From assembly GCF_000377345.1 (NCBI RefSeq), contig NZ_KB898039.1, forward strand, positions 124,001-188,000: a stretch of DNA of 64,000 nt. The letters are read 5' to 3'. Positions 30,670 through 39,401 of the stretch are shown here, piece after piece. The notes beneath the pieces are model-generated. The model was not told the origin of the DNA and did not search any database. It saw only the letters and a list, made by a program, of their open reading frames with translations. Origin of the DNA: Thioalkalivibrio sp. ALJ16. GTDB taxonomy: Bacteria > Pseudomonadota > Gammaproteobacteria > Ectothiorhodospirales > Ectothiorhodospiraceae. Within the stretch, counting starts at the first letter, position 1. Each line of letters starts with the position of its first letter. The position numbers were made by a program, and so were the translations under genes.

Positions 30670-31251
30670 CTACGACGTGACGAGCAGGTAGGTCGCGGCT
30701 CCGATCACGCCGAGCACGATCGCCACCGCGACCAGGCCGATCCCGAACAGCGCGCGGTCGCTGCCCCGCGTGGCGTTCTGCGTCTTGCGGCCCGTCGACC
30801 CCGCTCCCTCGCCGGGTGCGTTGTCCCGGCCCTGACGCAGCAGGTCCAGCATCGCGTCGATACGGTCATCGTCGAAGGCGAAGGGGTCGAACTGGCGCTG
30901 GCCAAAGCGCTGTAGCAGCTGACGGACGTCCCCCGCTGCCGGGACGTATTTCATCGACCATTCGCCGAAACCTGGAGCATCCAGCGGTTGCTCGCGCAAT
31001 ATCCGGACCTCCTCGTGGCGATCGTCACGCCGGATCCGCTCCAGGGTGTCGCGCACGGCCTCGGGTTCGCCCTCCAGGCACTGGAAGAAATGCCCGTCGC
31101 CGTAGTACAGCGCGCCGACGATCCCCTGGCGCGGGTTGTTCTGCCGCGACTGCATCAGGATGCGACTGACCTCGGGCTCGATGCCCTGGCTGGACTTGTG
31201 GTCGGGGAAAGTTGCGCGCGACGCGTAGACGAGCTGAAGAATGGCGGCCAT
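30670..31251 (-). CDS. BLUF blue-light sensor with C-terminal membrane anchor
   Basis: The 193-residue protein opens with a BLUF flavin-binding domain (residues 1-100): Tyr9 in LVYASRA, Asn39 in SRQNNPRQGIVGALYY and Gln57 in FFQCLEG are the photocycle residues and are intact. A charged helical stretch (110-165) is followed by one hydrophobic segment (about 170-191) at the extreme C-terminus, which would place the sensor on the cytoplasmic face as a tail-anchored protein. Most stand-alone BLUF proteins are soluble. GGGAGG lies upstream of the ATG. The HDOD gene is 53 bases upstream on the same strand, suggesting joint expression. Confidence 0.88.
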   Translation of the reverse strand: MAAILQLVYASRATFPDHKSSQGIEPEVSRILMQSRQNNPRQGIVGALYYGDGHFFQCLEGEPEAVRDTLERIRRDDRHEEVRILREQPLDAPGFGEWSMKYVPAAGDVRQLLQRFGQRQFDPFAFDDDRIDAMLDLLRQGRDNAPGEGAGSTGRKTQNATRGSDRALFGIGLVAVAIVLGVIGAATYLLVTS

Positions 31252-31304
31252 GCGGGGATCCTCCCTGAGAAGTCAGGTAGAAGACCATCCGCCTGAGGGC
31301 TGGT

Positions 31305-32156
31305 TCACTCGATGATCTGATTCACGTGTTCCAGACCGATCGCGTCGTCCTCCCAGTTCAGCACGGTGCTGCCGGGCTTGGCGGCCAGGCGGCGAATGGC
31401 GGCCACCGATCTGCGGTCGATGCTGGCGAGGCGGTGGTTCGTGGAGCTGTAGCTCTCGATATTGGCGGCCTGCAGGATGTCGCTGTAGTTGACCGGCTCG
31501 CCTTCCTCCGGCTCGCGCTTGAGGTTCTCGTGTTCGCCGACGGCCCGGATGATCTCGGGCTCGAAGTTCCAGTTCTTCAACATGGCCCGACCGATCGCGA
31601 CATGCGCGGCATCCGCGGCCGCCTGCAACGCGCGCGGGTCCTCGTAGATCTCGGGTGTCTTCTCCGCGCGGCGCAGGATCGGGATCATGCCGATGTCGTG
31701 GACCAGGCCGGCAAGCAGAGCGGTATCCGGGTCCAGGTGCGGGTGGCGGCGGGCCAGCAGGTAGCTGATGATGGCCACCTCCAGGCTGTGGTTCCACAGC
31801 GTCTCCATGCGTACACGAATGGCCTCGTTGCCGCTCTGGAAGACCTCCTTCATCGACAGCGCAATGATGGTCTGGCGGGCACGTTCCATGCCCAGGCGCG
31901 TCACCGCCGAGCGGATGGTCGCGCAGCGGGTCAACCCGCGGTACGCCGGGCTGTTCGCATGCCGGACCAGCCGCGCGGCGAGCGCGGTATCGCGCGAGAT
32001 CAGATTGACCAGATCGACGATGGAACTGGACTCGTCCTGCGTAATGAACAGCGCCTGCACCGACACGTCGGGCAGGGTCGGGATCTCGATCTGATGGCGT
32101 TCGAGGTCCTGACGCAGGCGTTCGAGAAACTTTTCGACTTCCGCTCGGGTGGCCAA
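31305..32156 (-). CDS. HDOD-domain signalling protein
   Basis: The 283-residue protein is almost entirely one HDOD domain (about residues 20-220), with IPTLPDVSVQAL, ISRDTALAARLVRHANSPAYRG, a run of helices and LLAGLVHDIGMIPIL. HDOD proteins are non-catalytic relatives of HD phosphohydrolases and occur in two-component and c-di-GMP networks, often as scaffolds. It precedes the BLUF gene and lies beside the phosphorelay operon, so a shared signalling role is possible but not shown. Confidence 0.85.
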   Translation of the reverse strand: MATRAEVEKFLERLRQDLERHQIEIPTLPDVSVQALFITQDESSSIVDLVNLISRDTALAARLVRHANSPAYRGLTRCATIRSAVTRLGMERARQTIIALSMKEVFQSGNEAIRVRMETLWNHSLEVAIISYLLARRHPHLDPDTALLAGLVHDIGMIPILRRAEKTPEIYEDPRALQAAADAAHVAIGRAMLKNWNFEPEIIRAVGEHENLKREPEEGEPVNYSDILQAANIESYSSTNHRLASIDRRSVAAIRRLAAKPGSTVLNWEDDAIGLEHVNQIIE

Positions 32157-32284
32157 GGGCGTTCCATGTCCGGGTGGGCGTAGATGCGCCGATTATGCCA
32201 TACGTACCGCGCGCGTCCGTGCCGCGCTGGTTGACGGGCTGGCCGGCCCTGCCGAAGATGAAGACAGCCGACAGGAGGTCCTCC

Positions 32285-32884
32285 ATGCGCCGATTCGTGC
32301 TCGATACCAGTGTCTTCACCAACCCGCATGTGGCCGGGCAGTTCGGCGAGGACCCGGAGGACATCCTGCGGACCTTTCTCACCCTGGCCCGGCACTGTCC
32401 CGCCGAGTTCTACATGCCGCTGTCGGTGTACGAGGAGTTTCGCGGCATGCGCGACCTCGAGGCCCTGGCGGCCGACTTCGAGACCGTTGTGTGGGTGCGC
32501 TCGCCGCGTCGCTTTGCGCTGACCCTGCCGAGCGACATCCTCTACGAGTTCATCGACGAGGTACGCACGCGCATCGATCGCGGCCTGCGCATCGCCGAGG
32601 AACACACGCGGCAGGCGGGGGCGGCCGAGTCGCTGCGCCCGGAGCTGATCACGCAGCTGCGCGAGCGCTTCCGCGAGGCCATGCGCAAGGGCCTGGTGGA
32701 CTCGCGCGAGGATGTCGATGCCGTGCTGCTGGCGATGGAGCTGGATGCCGAACTGGCCAGCGCCGACGAGGGCATGCGCAAGCTGGGCAACCGCATGGGG
32801 ATCAAGCTGGTCACGGCCGACTACCTGCGGCGGGTCATGGAAAACCTCTCCGAGTCGGGCATCCCCGGTCCGGGCGGCGCCTGA
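32285..32884 (+). CDS. PIN-domain RNA ligase partner protein (MJ_0950-like)
   Basis: The 199-residue protein starts at ATG 32285 directly after a perfect AGGAGGT. It has the PIN nuclease layout: MRRFVLDTSVF with the first acidic residue, a helical middle, DSREDVDAVLLAMELDAELASADEGM with further acids, and IKLVTADYLRRV near the end. It matches the family known as RNA ligase partner protein, which co-occurs in genomes with Pab1020-type RNA ligases. The ligase gene is immediately downstream and convergent. Nuclease activity is inferred from the fold only; no substrate is established. Confidence 0.85.
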   Translation: MRRFVLDTSVFTNPHVAGQFGEDPEDILRTFLTLARHCPAEFYMPLSVYEEFRGMRDLEALAADFETVVWVRSPRRFALTLPSDILYEFIDEVRTRIDRGLRIAEEHTRQAGAAESLRPELITQLRERFREAMRKGLVDSREDVDAVLLAMELDAELASADEGMRKLGNRMGIKLVTADYLRRVMENLSESGIPGPGGA

Positions 32885-32910
32885 GGCCGCAAGTCGGGGG
32901 CTTTCCCGTG

Positions 32911-32968
32911 TTCACCTGCGAGCAGGCTCCTGCAGGTTCTACTTTGCAGGAGCCTGCTCGCAGGTGAA
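32911..32968. terminator. Bidirectional hairpin between PIN and RNA ligase genes
   Basis: Two perfect 24-base arms (32911-32934 and 32945-32968) enclose a 10-base loop in the 88-base gap between convergent stop codons. The arms read TTCACCTGCGAGCAGGCTCC onward. There is no long U tract, so it may be a REP-like barrier to convergent transcription as well as a terminator. Confidence 0.65.
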
Positions 32969-32972
32969 GGGC

Positions 32973-34076
32973 TCAGTCGTATTGCCGGTCACCCGCCAGG
33001 GCCGAGGCCAGGGTGCCGGTGATGCGATCGAACAGGCGTTCGAACTCCAGCAGCCAGTAGCCGCTTTCTTCCTGACGCGGGGTGTTCGGCAGGAAACGCA
33101 CGTGGCGCCCGCCGGTTGCCTGCATGTGGTCGATAAAGCGCTGTGCCCCCGCGCGCTCGCGGAAGCGGCAGCGGTAGGTATGGCCGACGCGCCCCTCGCT
33201 CCGGCTCTTGTCCACCGCGGTCGCCAGCCCGGACAGCAGGGCCTCGCCCAGTTCCCGTTCCACGGCGGCACGTTCGCCGGGCGGGTGCTCCGCGAGGAAC
33301 ACCGCCAGGCGGGTCAGGCGATTGGTGAAGTACTCCGGCGGCAGGTCCAGCAGCTGCTCGGAACACACGCGGATGTCGTTGATGCAGGAGCCTCCGGCCA
33401 CGTACTTGGCGCGGTGCTGGCCGTCCGCGGTCTTCAGCACCAGCCCCTCGGCCCCTTCCGCATCCAGTTGCCGAATCAGCTGCCCGAGGGCTGCGCTGTC
33501 CGCGGGCGTGAAGCGTCCGTGCAGGGGTGCCGGGGGTAGCTGGTGGCGCTGCATCAGGGCGAATTTCTCGTCCTGCGGCACGAATCCGGGGCGGCCGAGC
33601 CGCATCAGGTCGAACACGAACAGGCCGACATCCTGTGCGACGCGCGGCGTGGAGCCTTCCAGATAGGGGGTGTCCGGTCCGGCGATCTCCGCGCACAGCA
33701 CCAGGTCGGGCTCGGCGTCGAACACCCCGAGGTCCACGAAATCGGGCACCCGATCGGTGCTGAAGGCGCACACAAATCCTCCCCGACTGAAGGCGTAGAC
33801 CCGGCCCTCCCGGCGCAGGATGCGCACGTTGAAGCCGTCGATCTTCTCCTCCGCCCAGAACGGCTGCTCGAACTGGCGCGGCAAGCCGGCCGCCAGTGAC
33901 TGGATCCGTCCGATGGCCGGGTAGCCGGGCACCACCGCACCGTCCGGCAGCACCACGGAGCCCCGGGGGTAGTGGTTCACCGGCTCCAGCAGCCGGGCGT
34001 ATTCCAGCCCGTCAAAGGTCAGGGCCTCGGCCCGGTGGTTCGCGATCGCGTCCTGCAGCGTGTCCCGGTCGATCAT
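32973..34076 (-). CDS. ATP-dependent RNA ligase, Pab1020/Rnl3 family
   Basis: The 367-residue protein has the nucleotidyltransferase motif I EEKIDGFNVRI (about residues 95-105), whose lysine forms the AMP adduct, followed by RGGFVCAFSTDR, LCAEIAG (motif III region), EGLVLKTADG (motif IV) and KYV (motif V). The long N-terminal region and helical C-terminal dimerisation region fit the archaeal Rnl3 type rather than T4 Rnl1/2 or RtcB. Family members circularise or join 5'-phosphate and 3'-OH RNA ends. TGGAG precedes the ATG. It may be cotranscribed with the two genes upstream; the 31-base gap holds a repeat-element end. Confidence 0.88.
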   Translation of the reverse strand: MIDRDTLQDAIANHRAEALTFDGLEYARLLEPVNHYPRGSVVLPDGAVVPGYPAIGRIQSLAAGLPRQFEQPFWAEEKIDGFNVRILRREGRVYAFSRGGFVCAFSTDRVPDFVDLGVFDAEPDLVLCAEIAGPDTPYLEGSTPRVAQDVGLFVFDLMRLGRPGFVPQDEKFALMQRHQLPPAPLHGRFTPADSAALGQLIRQLDAEGAEGLVLKTADGQHRAKYVAGGSCINDIRVCSEQLLDLPPEYFTNRLTRLAVFLAEHPPGERAAVERELGEALLSGLATAVDKSRSEGRVGHTYRCRFRERAGAQRFIDHMQATGGRHVRFLPNTPRQEESGYWLLEFERLFDRITGTLASALAGDRQYD

Positions 34077-34088
34077 GCGTTCTCCATT

Positions 34089-34125
34089 GCCAACGCGAGT
34101 GTGTACATCAATCCGTGTTTCTCTT
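34089..34125 (-). repeat. Solo end of the MITE-like family within a gene 3' end
   Basis: Read on the minus strand this stretch is AAGAGAAACACGGATTGATG followed by TACACACTCGCGTTGGC, closely matching the left end of element 3. It supplies the last five codons and the TGA stop (34110-34108) of the cotransporter gene and ends a few bases before the ligase ribosome-binding site. No partner end is present nearby. Confidence 0.65.
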
Positions 34126-35778
34126 GCGCAGTCCCAGGATCTGGTCTTTCAGCGCCTCGGTGTGGTGACGCGCCTTGGCCGCCTGGGTGACCAGGCGCCG
34201 CGCCATGCTGATGATCCGCAGCTGGCGTTCCATCTCGGCCATGCTCAGCGAGCCAAAGGTTCCTTCGCGTAGCAGGGCGGCCTTCAGTTCGGCGTAGGTG
34301 GTTTCCACCGTGTCCACGGCCTCGGCGGCGGCCAGATCATGGCCGTTGTCGCCATCGTCCGCCTCCAGGTTGCACAGGTCCAGGGCGCGGATCGCCTGTT
34401 CCTGCCAGGCGCGGCGTTGTTCGGTCACGATCGGGCGCTCCTCGCCACTGGACTGGCGGCGCAGGTCGGCGATGTCGTCGGCCAGTATGGCGACCTCGCG
34501 GTGGTAGCGGGCGATGCGTACGGCCTCGGCGATGCCGTGTCCGACCTGTTCCGGCATCGGGTGGTTGGCTGTGTTTGCCGCGAAGTCGGCGATGGCCTGG
34601 GTCAGCTGTTCTGCGGCCAGGCGCCGGCGGTCGAGGATGCCGGCCGCCGGCGGCGCGGTCTGCAGGGCCTCGCGTGCCATCGAGTGGCCGATGTCGCCCA
34701 GGCGTTCGGTCTCCTGGATCAGCGACTGCAGGGCAAGATCCGGGACCCCGGAACTGCTGCGGTCCAGATACTGGGGCCGGGCGATGTCTTCCTCGATGGT
34801 GCGAAAGCGGCCCTGCAGCCAGCGGATCATCGGCGGGGCGACCGGGACCATCAGCGCCACCCCGAGCAGGTTGAACGCAGTGTGGAACAGCGCCAGCAGC
34901 ACCGCCGGGGCCGGTGCCTCGCCGGTGCTGCCCCAGACCCAGGCGATTGTGGCCAGGAACCAGGGCAGGATCAGTAGCGCGACGATCGCCGTCAGGCCGT
35001 TGAAGATCACATGGGCCGCTGCAACACGCTTGGCGTTCGGGGTCGCGCCGATCACGACCAGCAGCGCCTTGACCGTGGTCCCGAGGTTGGCGCCGATCAC
35101 GGCCGCGGCGGCGGCTTCCAGCGGCACCGCGCCGCTCATGGCGGCGGTCAGGGCCATGGCCATGGAGGCCGAGGAGCTCTGCATCAGCACGGTCAGCAAG
35201 GCCCCGATGCCGACCATGATCAGGAGTCCGACGAAACCGGGACGCGCCAGCGCGCCGAGGTCAAAGGTCGCGCTGAGCCCCTCGAAGGCCTCGCGCAGCA
35301 CGTCGATCCCGAAGAACAGCAGGCCGAAGCCGGCCAGGGCCAGGCCCAGATAGCGCGGCCGCGCGGCCTTCATGAACAGGTAGAGCAGGGCACCGATACC
35401 GATCGTCGGCAGGGCGAAGGTCTCGATACGGATGTTGAAGCCGATCAGCGCGACCAGCCAGCCGGTCATGGTGGTGCCGACGTTGGAGCCGAAGATTACC
35501 CAGACCGACTGACCGAGTGTCAGCAGGCCGGCGTTGGCGAAGCCGATGGTGGCGACCGTGACCGCGCTGGAGGACTGCACCAGCGCGGTCACGCCCATGC
35601 CCGAGGCGAGGGCGCGCGGCCGGGTGCGGGTCCACTGCCCGAGGATGTGCTGCAACGCCTTGCCGCCGGCGGTCTTCAGGCCGTCGGTCAGCAGCGTCAT
35701 GCCGAGCAGGAACAGGCCGAGACCGCCGAGGAAGCCGGCGATCAGGGCGTAGGTGCTGACGGCTTCGGCCTCCGGCAT
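34108..35778 (-). CDS. Na/Pi cotransporter family protein with PhoU-like domain
   Basis: The 556-residue protein has two inverted Na/Pi cotransporter repeats with the signature QSSSA in VTALVQSSSAVTVATIGFANAG and LMQSSSASMAMALTA, about eight to nine membrane helices up to residue 320, and a cytosolic PhoU-like helical domain (about 345-550). It should couple sodium to phosphate movement, or act in phosphate-linked signalling as the family name allows. Its last residues (KRNTD) and stop are encoded by a repeat-element end, so the natural C-terminus may have been replaced. It starts 21 bases after the beta-CASP gene. Confidence 0.88.
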   Translation of the reverse strand: MPEAEAVSTYALIAGFLGGLGLFLLGMTLLTDGLKTAGGKALQHILGQWTRTRPRALASGMGVTALVQSSSAVTVATIGFANAGLLTLGQSVWVIFGSNVGTTMTGWLVALIGFNIRIETFALPTIGIGALLYLFMKAARPRYLGLALAGFGLLFFGIDVLREAFEGLSATFDLGALARPGFVGLLIMVGIGALLTVLMQSSSASMAMALTAAMSGAVPLEAAAAAVIGANLGTTVKALLVVIGATPNAKRVAAAHVIFNGLTAIVALLILPWFLATIAWVWGSTGEAPAPAVLLALFHTAFNLLGVALMVPVAPPMIRWLQGRFRTIEEDIARPQYLDRSSSGVPDLALQSLIQETERLGDIGHSMAREALQTAPPAAGILDRRRLAAEQLTQAIADFAANTANHPMPEQVGHGIAEAVRIARYHREVAILADDIADLRRQSSGEERPIVTEQRRAWQEQAIRALDLCNLEADDGDNGHDLAAAEAVDTVETTYAELKAALLREGTFGSLSMAEMERQLRIISMARRLVTQAAKARHHTEALKDQILGLRKRNTD

Positions 35779-35799
35779 CGCGGCTGTGGGGGTGCGGCG

Positions 35800-37200
35800 T
35801 TACAGGGTGATGGTCTCGCCGAAGGCGGGCACATGCGCCTCGGCCCCCAGCTCGTCGCGCAGGCCTGCGGCCAGGGCCTCGCGCGCCTCTGGCTCGCCGT
35901 GGACTAGATGGAACACCGGCTGGTCCTGAAAGCCGCGTGCCCATTCGAGCAGCTGGCTGCGCCCGGCGTGGGCGGAAAAGCCGCCCAGGGTGTGGATCTT
36001 GGCGTTCACCGCGACCTCGTCGCCCAGCAGCTTGACCTTCTCGGCGCCGTCCACCAGACGCCGCCCGAGTGTACCGGAGGCCTGGAAGCCGACGATCACC
36101 AGATGGGCCTCGCGCCGCCACAGGTTGTACTTCATGTGGTGACGGATGCGCCCGCCATTGCACATGCCGGAGCCGGCGATGATGATCGCGCCGCCGGTGA
36201 TGCGGTTGATCGCCATGGACTCTTCCACCGAGCGGCAGACCTGCAGCCCGGGCAGGTAGGCCGCCGGATCCCCATTTGCGGCTTCATGCAGGCGGTCCAT
36301 GTCCTCCGGGTCCAGCGTCCGCCGCAGGCGGGTGTACAGCTCGGTGACCTTGATGGCCATCGGGCTGTCGAGGAAGACCTTCTGCTGCGGCAGGCGCCCG
36401 GCGTGGTGCAGCATGCTCAGGTGGTAAAGGATCTCCTGGGTGCGGCCGACCGCGAAGGCCGGGATCAGCACGTTGCCGCCGCTCTCGTCGGCCTCGGCCA
36501 GCACCTGCGCGAACTCCTCGACCGTTTCTTCCATCGGGCGGTGGTCGCGGTCGCCGTAGGTGCTTTCCAGCAGCACGTGGTCGGCGTGTTCCGGGCGCGC
36601 GGGCTCGTGCATCAGCACGGCGTCGTCATTGCCGAGATCGCCCGAGAACACCAGGTGCCGGTCACGCCCGCCGGAGGGCACGATCAGATCCACGATCGCG
36701 GAACCGAGGATGTGCCCGGCATCGCGGAAGGTCAGGCCGATCCCGCCCGCGATCTTGCGCGCCTGGCCGTAGGGCACGGCCTCGCACAGCCCGAGGGTGG
36801 TGGCGACATCATCGATGTCGTAGACCGGCTCCACCAGCGGCTTGTCCGCCCGCCGGCGCCACTTGTTCTCCCACTCGATGTCCTTGCTCATCACGAACGC
36901 GGCATCCTCGAGCATGATCTCGAGCAGCTCCTCGGTGCCCGGCGTGCAGTAGATCGGACCGCGGTAGCCGTCGCGCACCAGCTTGGGCAGGAGCCCCGAG
37001 TGGTCGAGGTGGCCGTGCGAGAGCACCACCGCGTCGAGGCTTTCCGCCAGTTCGGCGAGCGGGGCGCGGTTCGCCTCGTCCGCATCGCTGTTGCCCTGAT
37101 ACATGCCGCATTCCAGCAAAATGCGGGCGTCGTCGGTCTCGAGGAGATAACGCGATCCGGTGACCTCGCCGGTCGCCCCCTGAAAGGTCAGTTGTGCCAT
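35800..37200 (-). CDS. Metallo-beta-lactamase/beta-CASP ribonuclease
   Basis: The 466-residue enzyme has the MBL motif LSHGHLDHSGLLPKLV (about residues 58-73), further metal ligands in AGHILGSA and FSGDLG, and the beta-CASP insertion ending with FSAHAGRSQLLEWA and LVHGEPEA. It belongs to the CPSF73-like/YsrA group of RNA-specific nucleases (motif HxHxDH intact). The usual product would be an endo- or 5'-exoribonuclease acting on RNA in the cytosol. It heads a minus-strand run that includes the cotransporter and the RNA ligase, placing an RNA cutting and an RNA joining enzyme in one neighbourhood. Confidence 0.9.
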   Translation of the reverse strand: MAQLTFQGATGEVTGSRYLLETDDARILLECGMYQGNSDADEANRAPLAELAESLDAVVLSHGHLDHSGLLPKLVRDGYRGPIYCTPGTEELLEIMLEDAAFVMSKDIEWENKWRRRADKPLVEPVYDIDDVATTLGLCEAVPYGQARKIAGGIGLTFRDAGHILGSAIVDLIVPSGGRDRHLVFSGDLGNDDAVLMHEPARPEHADHVLLESTYGDRDHRPMEETVEEFAQVLAEADESGGNVLIPAFAVGRTQEILYHLSMLHHAGRLPQQKVFLDSPMAIKVTELYTRLRRTLDPEDMDRLHEAANGDPAAYLPGLQVCRSVEESMAINRITGGAIIIAGSGMCNGGRIRHHMKYNLWRREAHLVIVGFQASGTLGRRLVDGAEKVKLLGDEVAVNAKIHTLGGFSAHAGRSQLLEWARGFQDQPVFHLVHGEPEAREALAAGLRDELGAEAHVPAFGETITL

Positions 37201-37354
37201 ATGGTGAAGTGTACGCGCGACGCGGGGTTAATGGGCAAGCAACGGCCGGGGACTTGATCCCGATCAACCCGGGTCCGGATTGCCGTGTGCCCGGGTTGAC
37301 CCGTATCCCGGCGCGGGCGAGCCTGTAACCGGGTCATGGAGGAGGATGCGGGCC

Positions 37355-37825
37355 ATGCGATTGAGCAGTCCGGCGTTTGCCGATGGAGAACGGATGCCGA
37401 TCGAGGTCTCGGCGCGGGATGCCAACGAGTTGCCGCAGCTGGAGATCCGCGAGGTGCCGGCCGGCGCCCGCAGCCTTGCGCTGATCCTGGAGGACCTGGA
37501 CTCGCCGCTGGGGGCAGTCACCCATTGGCTGGTCTGGAACCTGCCGCCGGATACGCATTGTGTGGATGCCCTGCACCTGCCCCGCGAGGGGCGTGTGGGG
37601 ATGGATGCCTTCGGCAAGGTCGGCTATCTCGGCCCGGTGCCGCCGGAGGGGTGTCATCACTACCGCTTTCGCCTGCTGGCGCTGGATGCCGAGCTGGAGC
37701 TGGAGGCGGGGGCGACCCGCAGCGAGTTCGATGCCTCGGCCGAGGGGCACGTGCTGGACGAGGCGGATCTCACCGGGGCGCTGTGCTCCGCGGACGAGGG
37801 CACGGATTCCGATGCGTCGGGCTGA
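37355..37825 (+). CDS. YbhB/YbcL-type PEBP family protein
   Basis: The 156-residue protein belongs to the phosphatidylethanolamine-binding protein/Raf kinase inhibitor-like family: SLALILEDLDSPLGAVTHWLVWNLPPD and GYLGPVPPEGCHHYRFRLLALD are the diagnostic segments forming the anion-binding pocket. There is no signal peptide. ATG 37355 is preferred because GGAGG lies nine bases upstream; ATG 37346 would sit on top of it. Cellular role in bacteria is unclear. It precedes the BCCT gene by 24 bases. Confidence 0.88.
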   Translation: MRLSSPAFADGERMPIEVSARDANELPQLEIREVPAGARSLALILEDLDSPLGAVTHWLVWNLPPDTHCVDALHLPREGRVGMDAFGKVGYLGPVPPEGCHHYRFRLLALDAELELEAGATRSEFDASAEGHVLDEADLTGALCSADEGTDSDASG

Positions 37826-37849
37826 TCCGGCCAGCGGGGGGGCAGCGGC

Positions 37850-39394
37850 ATGAATGACTATCGCCCGGAGGCCTTCTTCGCCACGGTGAACCCGACGGTG
37901 TTCACCGCCTCCGCGATCATGGTGGTGGTGTTCGTCGCCTTCGGGGTGATCTTCCCGTCCACGGCCAGCGAGGTGTTCGCCAGCATCCACGGCTTTATCA
38001 CCGAGTATCTCGGCTGGGGCTACCTGCTGGTGGTGACCTTCTTCCTCGGCTTTCTGGTCTGGCTGGGCTTCAGCCGCTATGGCGTGATCCGGCTGGGGCA
38101 GCCGGACGACCGGCCGGAGTTCGGCTTTGCCGCCTGGTTCGCGATGCTGTTCTCCGCCGGTATGGGGATCGGGCTGGTCTTCTGGAGCGTGGCCGAGCCG
38201 ATCCTGCACTACCAGCACCCGCCGACCGGCGATGGCGAGACCGACGCGGCCGCGCGCCAGGCGATGGTCTACACCTTCTTCCACTGGGGCCTGCATGCCT
38301 GGGCGGTGTACGTGGTGCTGGGGCTGTCGGTCGCCTATTTCAGCTTCCGGCACCGCCTGCCGCTGACCATCCGCTCGATTTTCTACCCGCTGCTGGGGGA
38401 TCGCATCTACGGCCCGATCGGACATGTGATCGACATCCTCGCGGTATTCGGCACCCTGTTCGGGCTGGCCACCTCGCTGGGGTTCGGGGCGATGCAGCTC
38501 AATACCGGGCTCAACGTGCTGGTCGACATGCCGGTGTCGCACTGGTGGCAGGTGGGCATCATTACCGCGATCACCGCAGTGGCGGTGCTGTCGGTGATCT
38601 CCGGGCTGGATCGCGGGCTGAAGTGGGTCAGCGTGTTCAACCTGGTGCTGGCGATCAGCTTCATGCTGTTCGTGCTGATCGCCGGGCCGACGCTGTTCAT
38701 CCTGCGCTTCTTCCTCGACTCCACCGGCGGCTATCTGCAGCAGATCATCCAGCTCAGCCTGCACACCGACGCCATCGGCGGTTCGCAGTGGCAGAAGGAC
38801 TGGACCATGTTCTACTGGGCGTGGTGGATCGCCTGGTCGCCGTTCGTCGGCATCTTCATCGCGCGCATCTCGCGCGGGCGCACCATCCGCGAGTTCATCG
38901 TCGGCGTGCTCGCCCTGCCCAGCCTGTTCGTGTTCGCCTGGATGGCGATCTTCGGCGGCACTGCATTGCACATGGAGCTGTTCGACGACGGCGCGGGTAT
39001 CGCCGCGGCGGTCGCCGAGGACACCACCGTGGCCCTGTACGCCACCCTGGCGCAGCTGCCCTGGACCACGATCGCCTCCGGTGTGGCGACCCTGCTGATC
39101 GCGACCTACTTCATCACCTCTTCGGCCTCCGGAACCTATGTGGTGGATGCGCTGATCTCGCGCGGTTCGAAGCACTCGCCGAAGCGCCAGCGGGTGATCT
39201 GGGGGATTACCGAGGGGGCGGTGGCCGCGACGCTGCTGATCGTCGGCGGCGAGCGCGCGCTGGACAGCCTGCAGACCGGATCGCTGACCGCCGGGCTGCC
39301 GGTCGCGATCATCCTGGTGTTCTGCTGCTTCAGCCTGCTGCGCGCGCTGGGTCGCGAGTATCGTGTGGAGGGCGTGGACCCGCCCTGGCGTTGA
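37850..39394 (+). CDS. BCCT-family betaine/choline/carnitine-type transporter
   Basis: The 514-residue protein shows 12 likely membrane helices and the family signature in WSPFVGIFIARISRGRTIREFIVG, with MGIGLVFWSVAEP containing the glycine stretch near the sodium and substrate sites. BCCT carriers import quaternary ammonium compounds such as betaine, choline or ectoine with Na+ or H+. The short C-terminal tail (about 15 residues after the last helix) gives little room for an osmosensing extension like that of BetP. Substrate cannot be assigned; osmoprotection is the likely use. Confidence 0.92.
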   Translation: MNDYRPEAFFATVNPTVFTASAIMVVVFVAFGVIFPSTASEVFASIHGFITEYLGWGYLLVVTFFLGFLVWLGFSRYGVIRLGQPDDRPEFGFAAWFAMLFSAGMGIGLVFWSVAEPILHYQHPPTGDGETDAAARQAMVYTFFHWGLHAWAVYVVLGLSVAYFSFRHRLPLTIRSIFYPLLGDRIYGPIGHVIDILAVFGTLFGLATSLGFGAMQLNTGLNVLVDMPVSHWWQVGIITAITAVAVLSVISGLDRGLKWVSVFNLVLAISFMLFVLIAGPTLFILRFFLDSTGGYLQQIIQLSLHTDAIGGSQWQKDWTMFYWAWWIAWSPFVGIFIARISRGRTIREFIVGVLALPSLFVFAWMAIFGGTALHMELFDDGAGIAAAVAEDTTVALYATLAQLPWTTIASGVATLLIATYFITSSASGTYVVDALISRGSKHSPKRQRVIWGITEGAVAATLLIVGGERALDSLQTGSLTAGLPVAIILVFCCFSLLRALGREYRVEGVDPPWR

Positions 39395-39401
39395 GCTGCG
39401 T

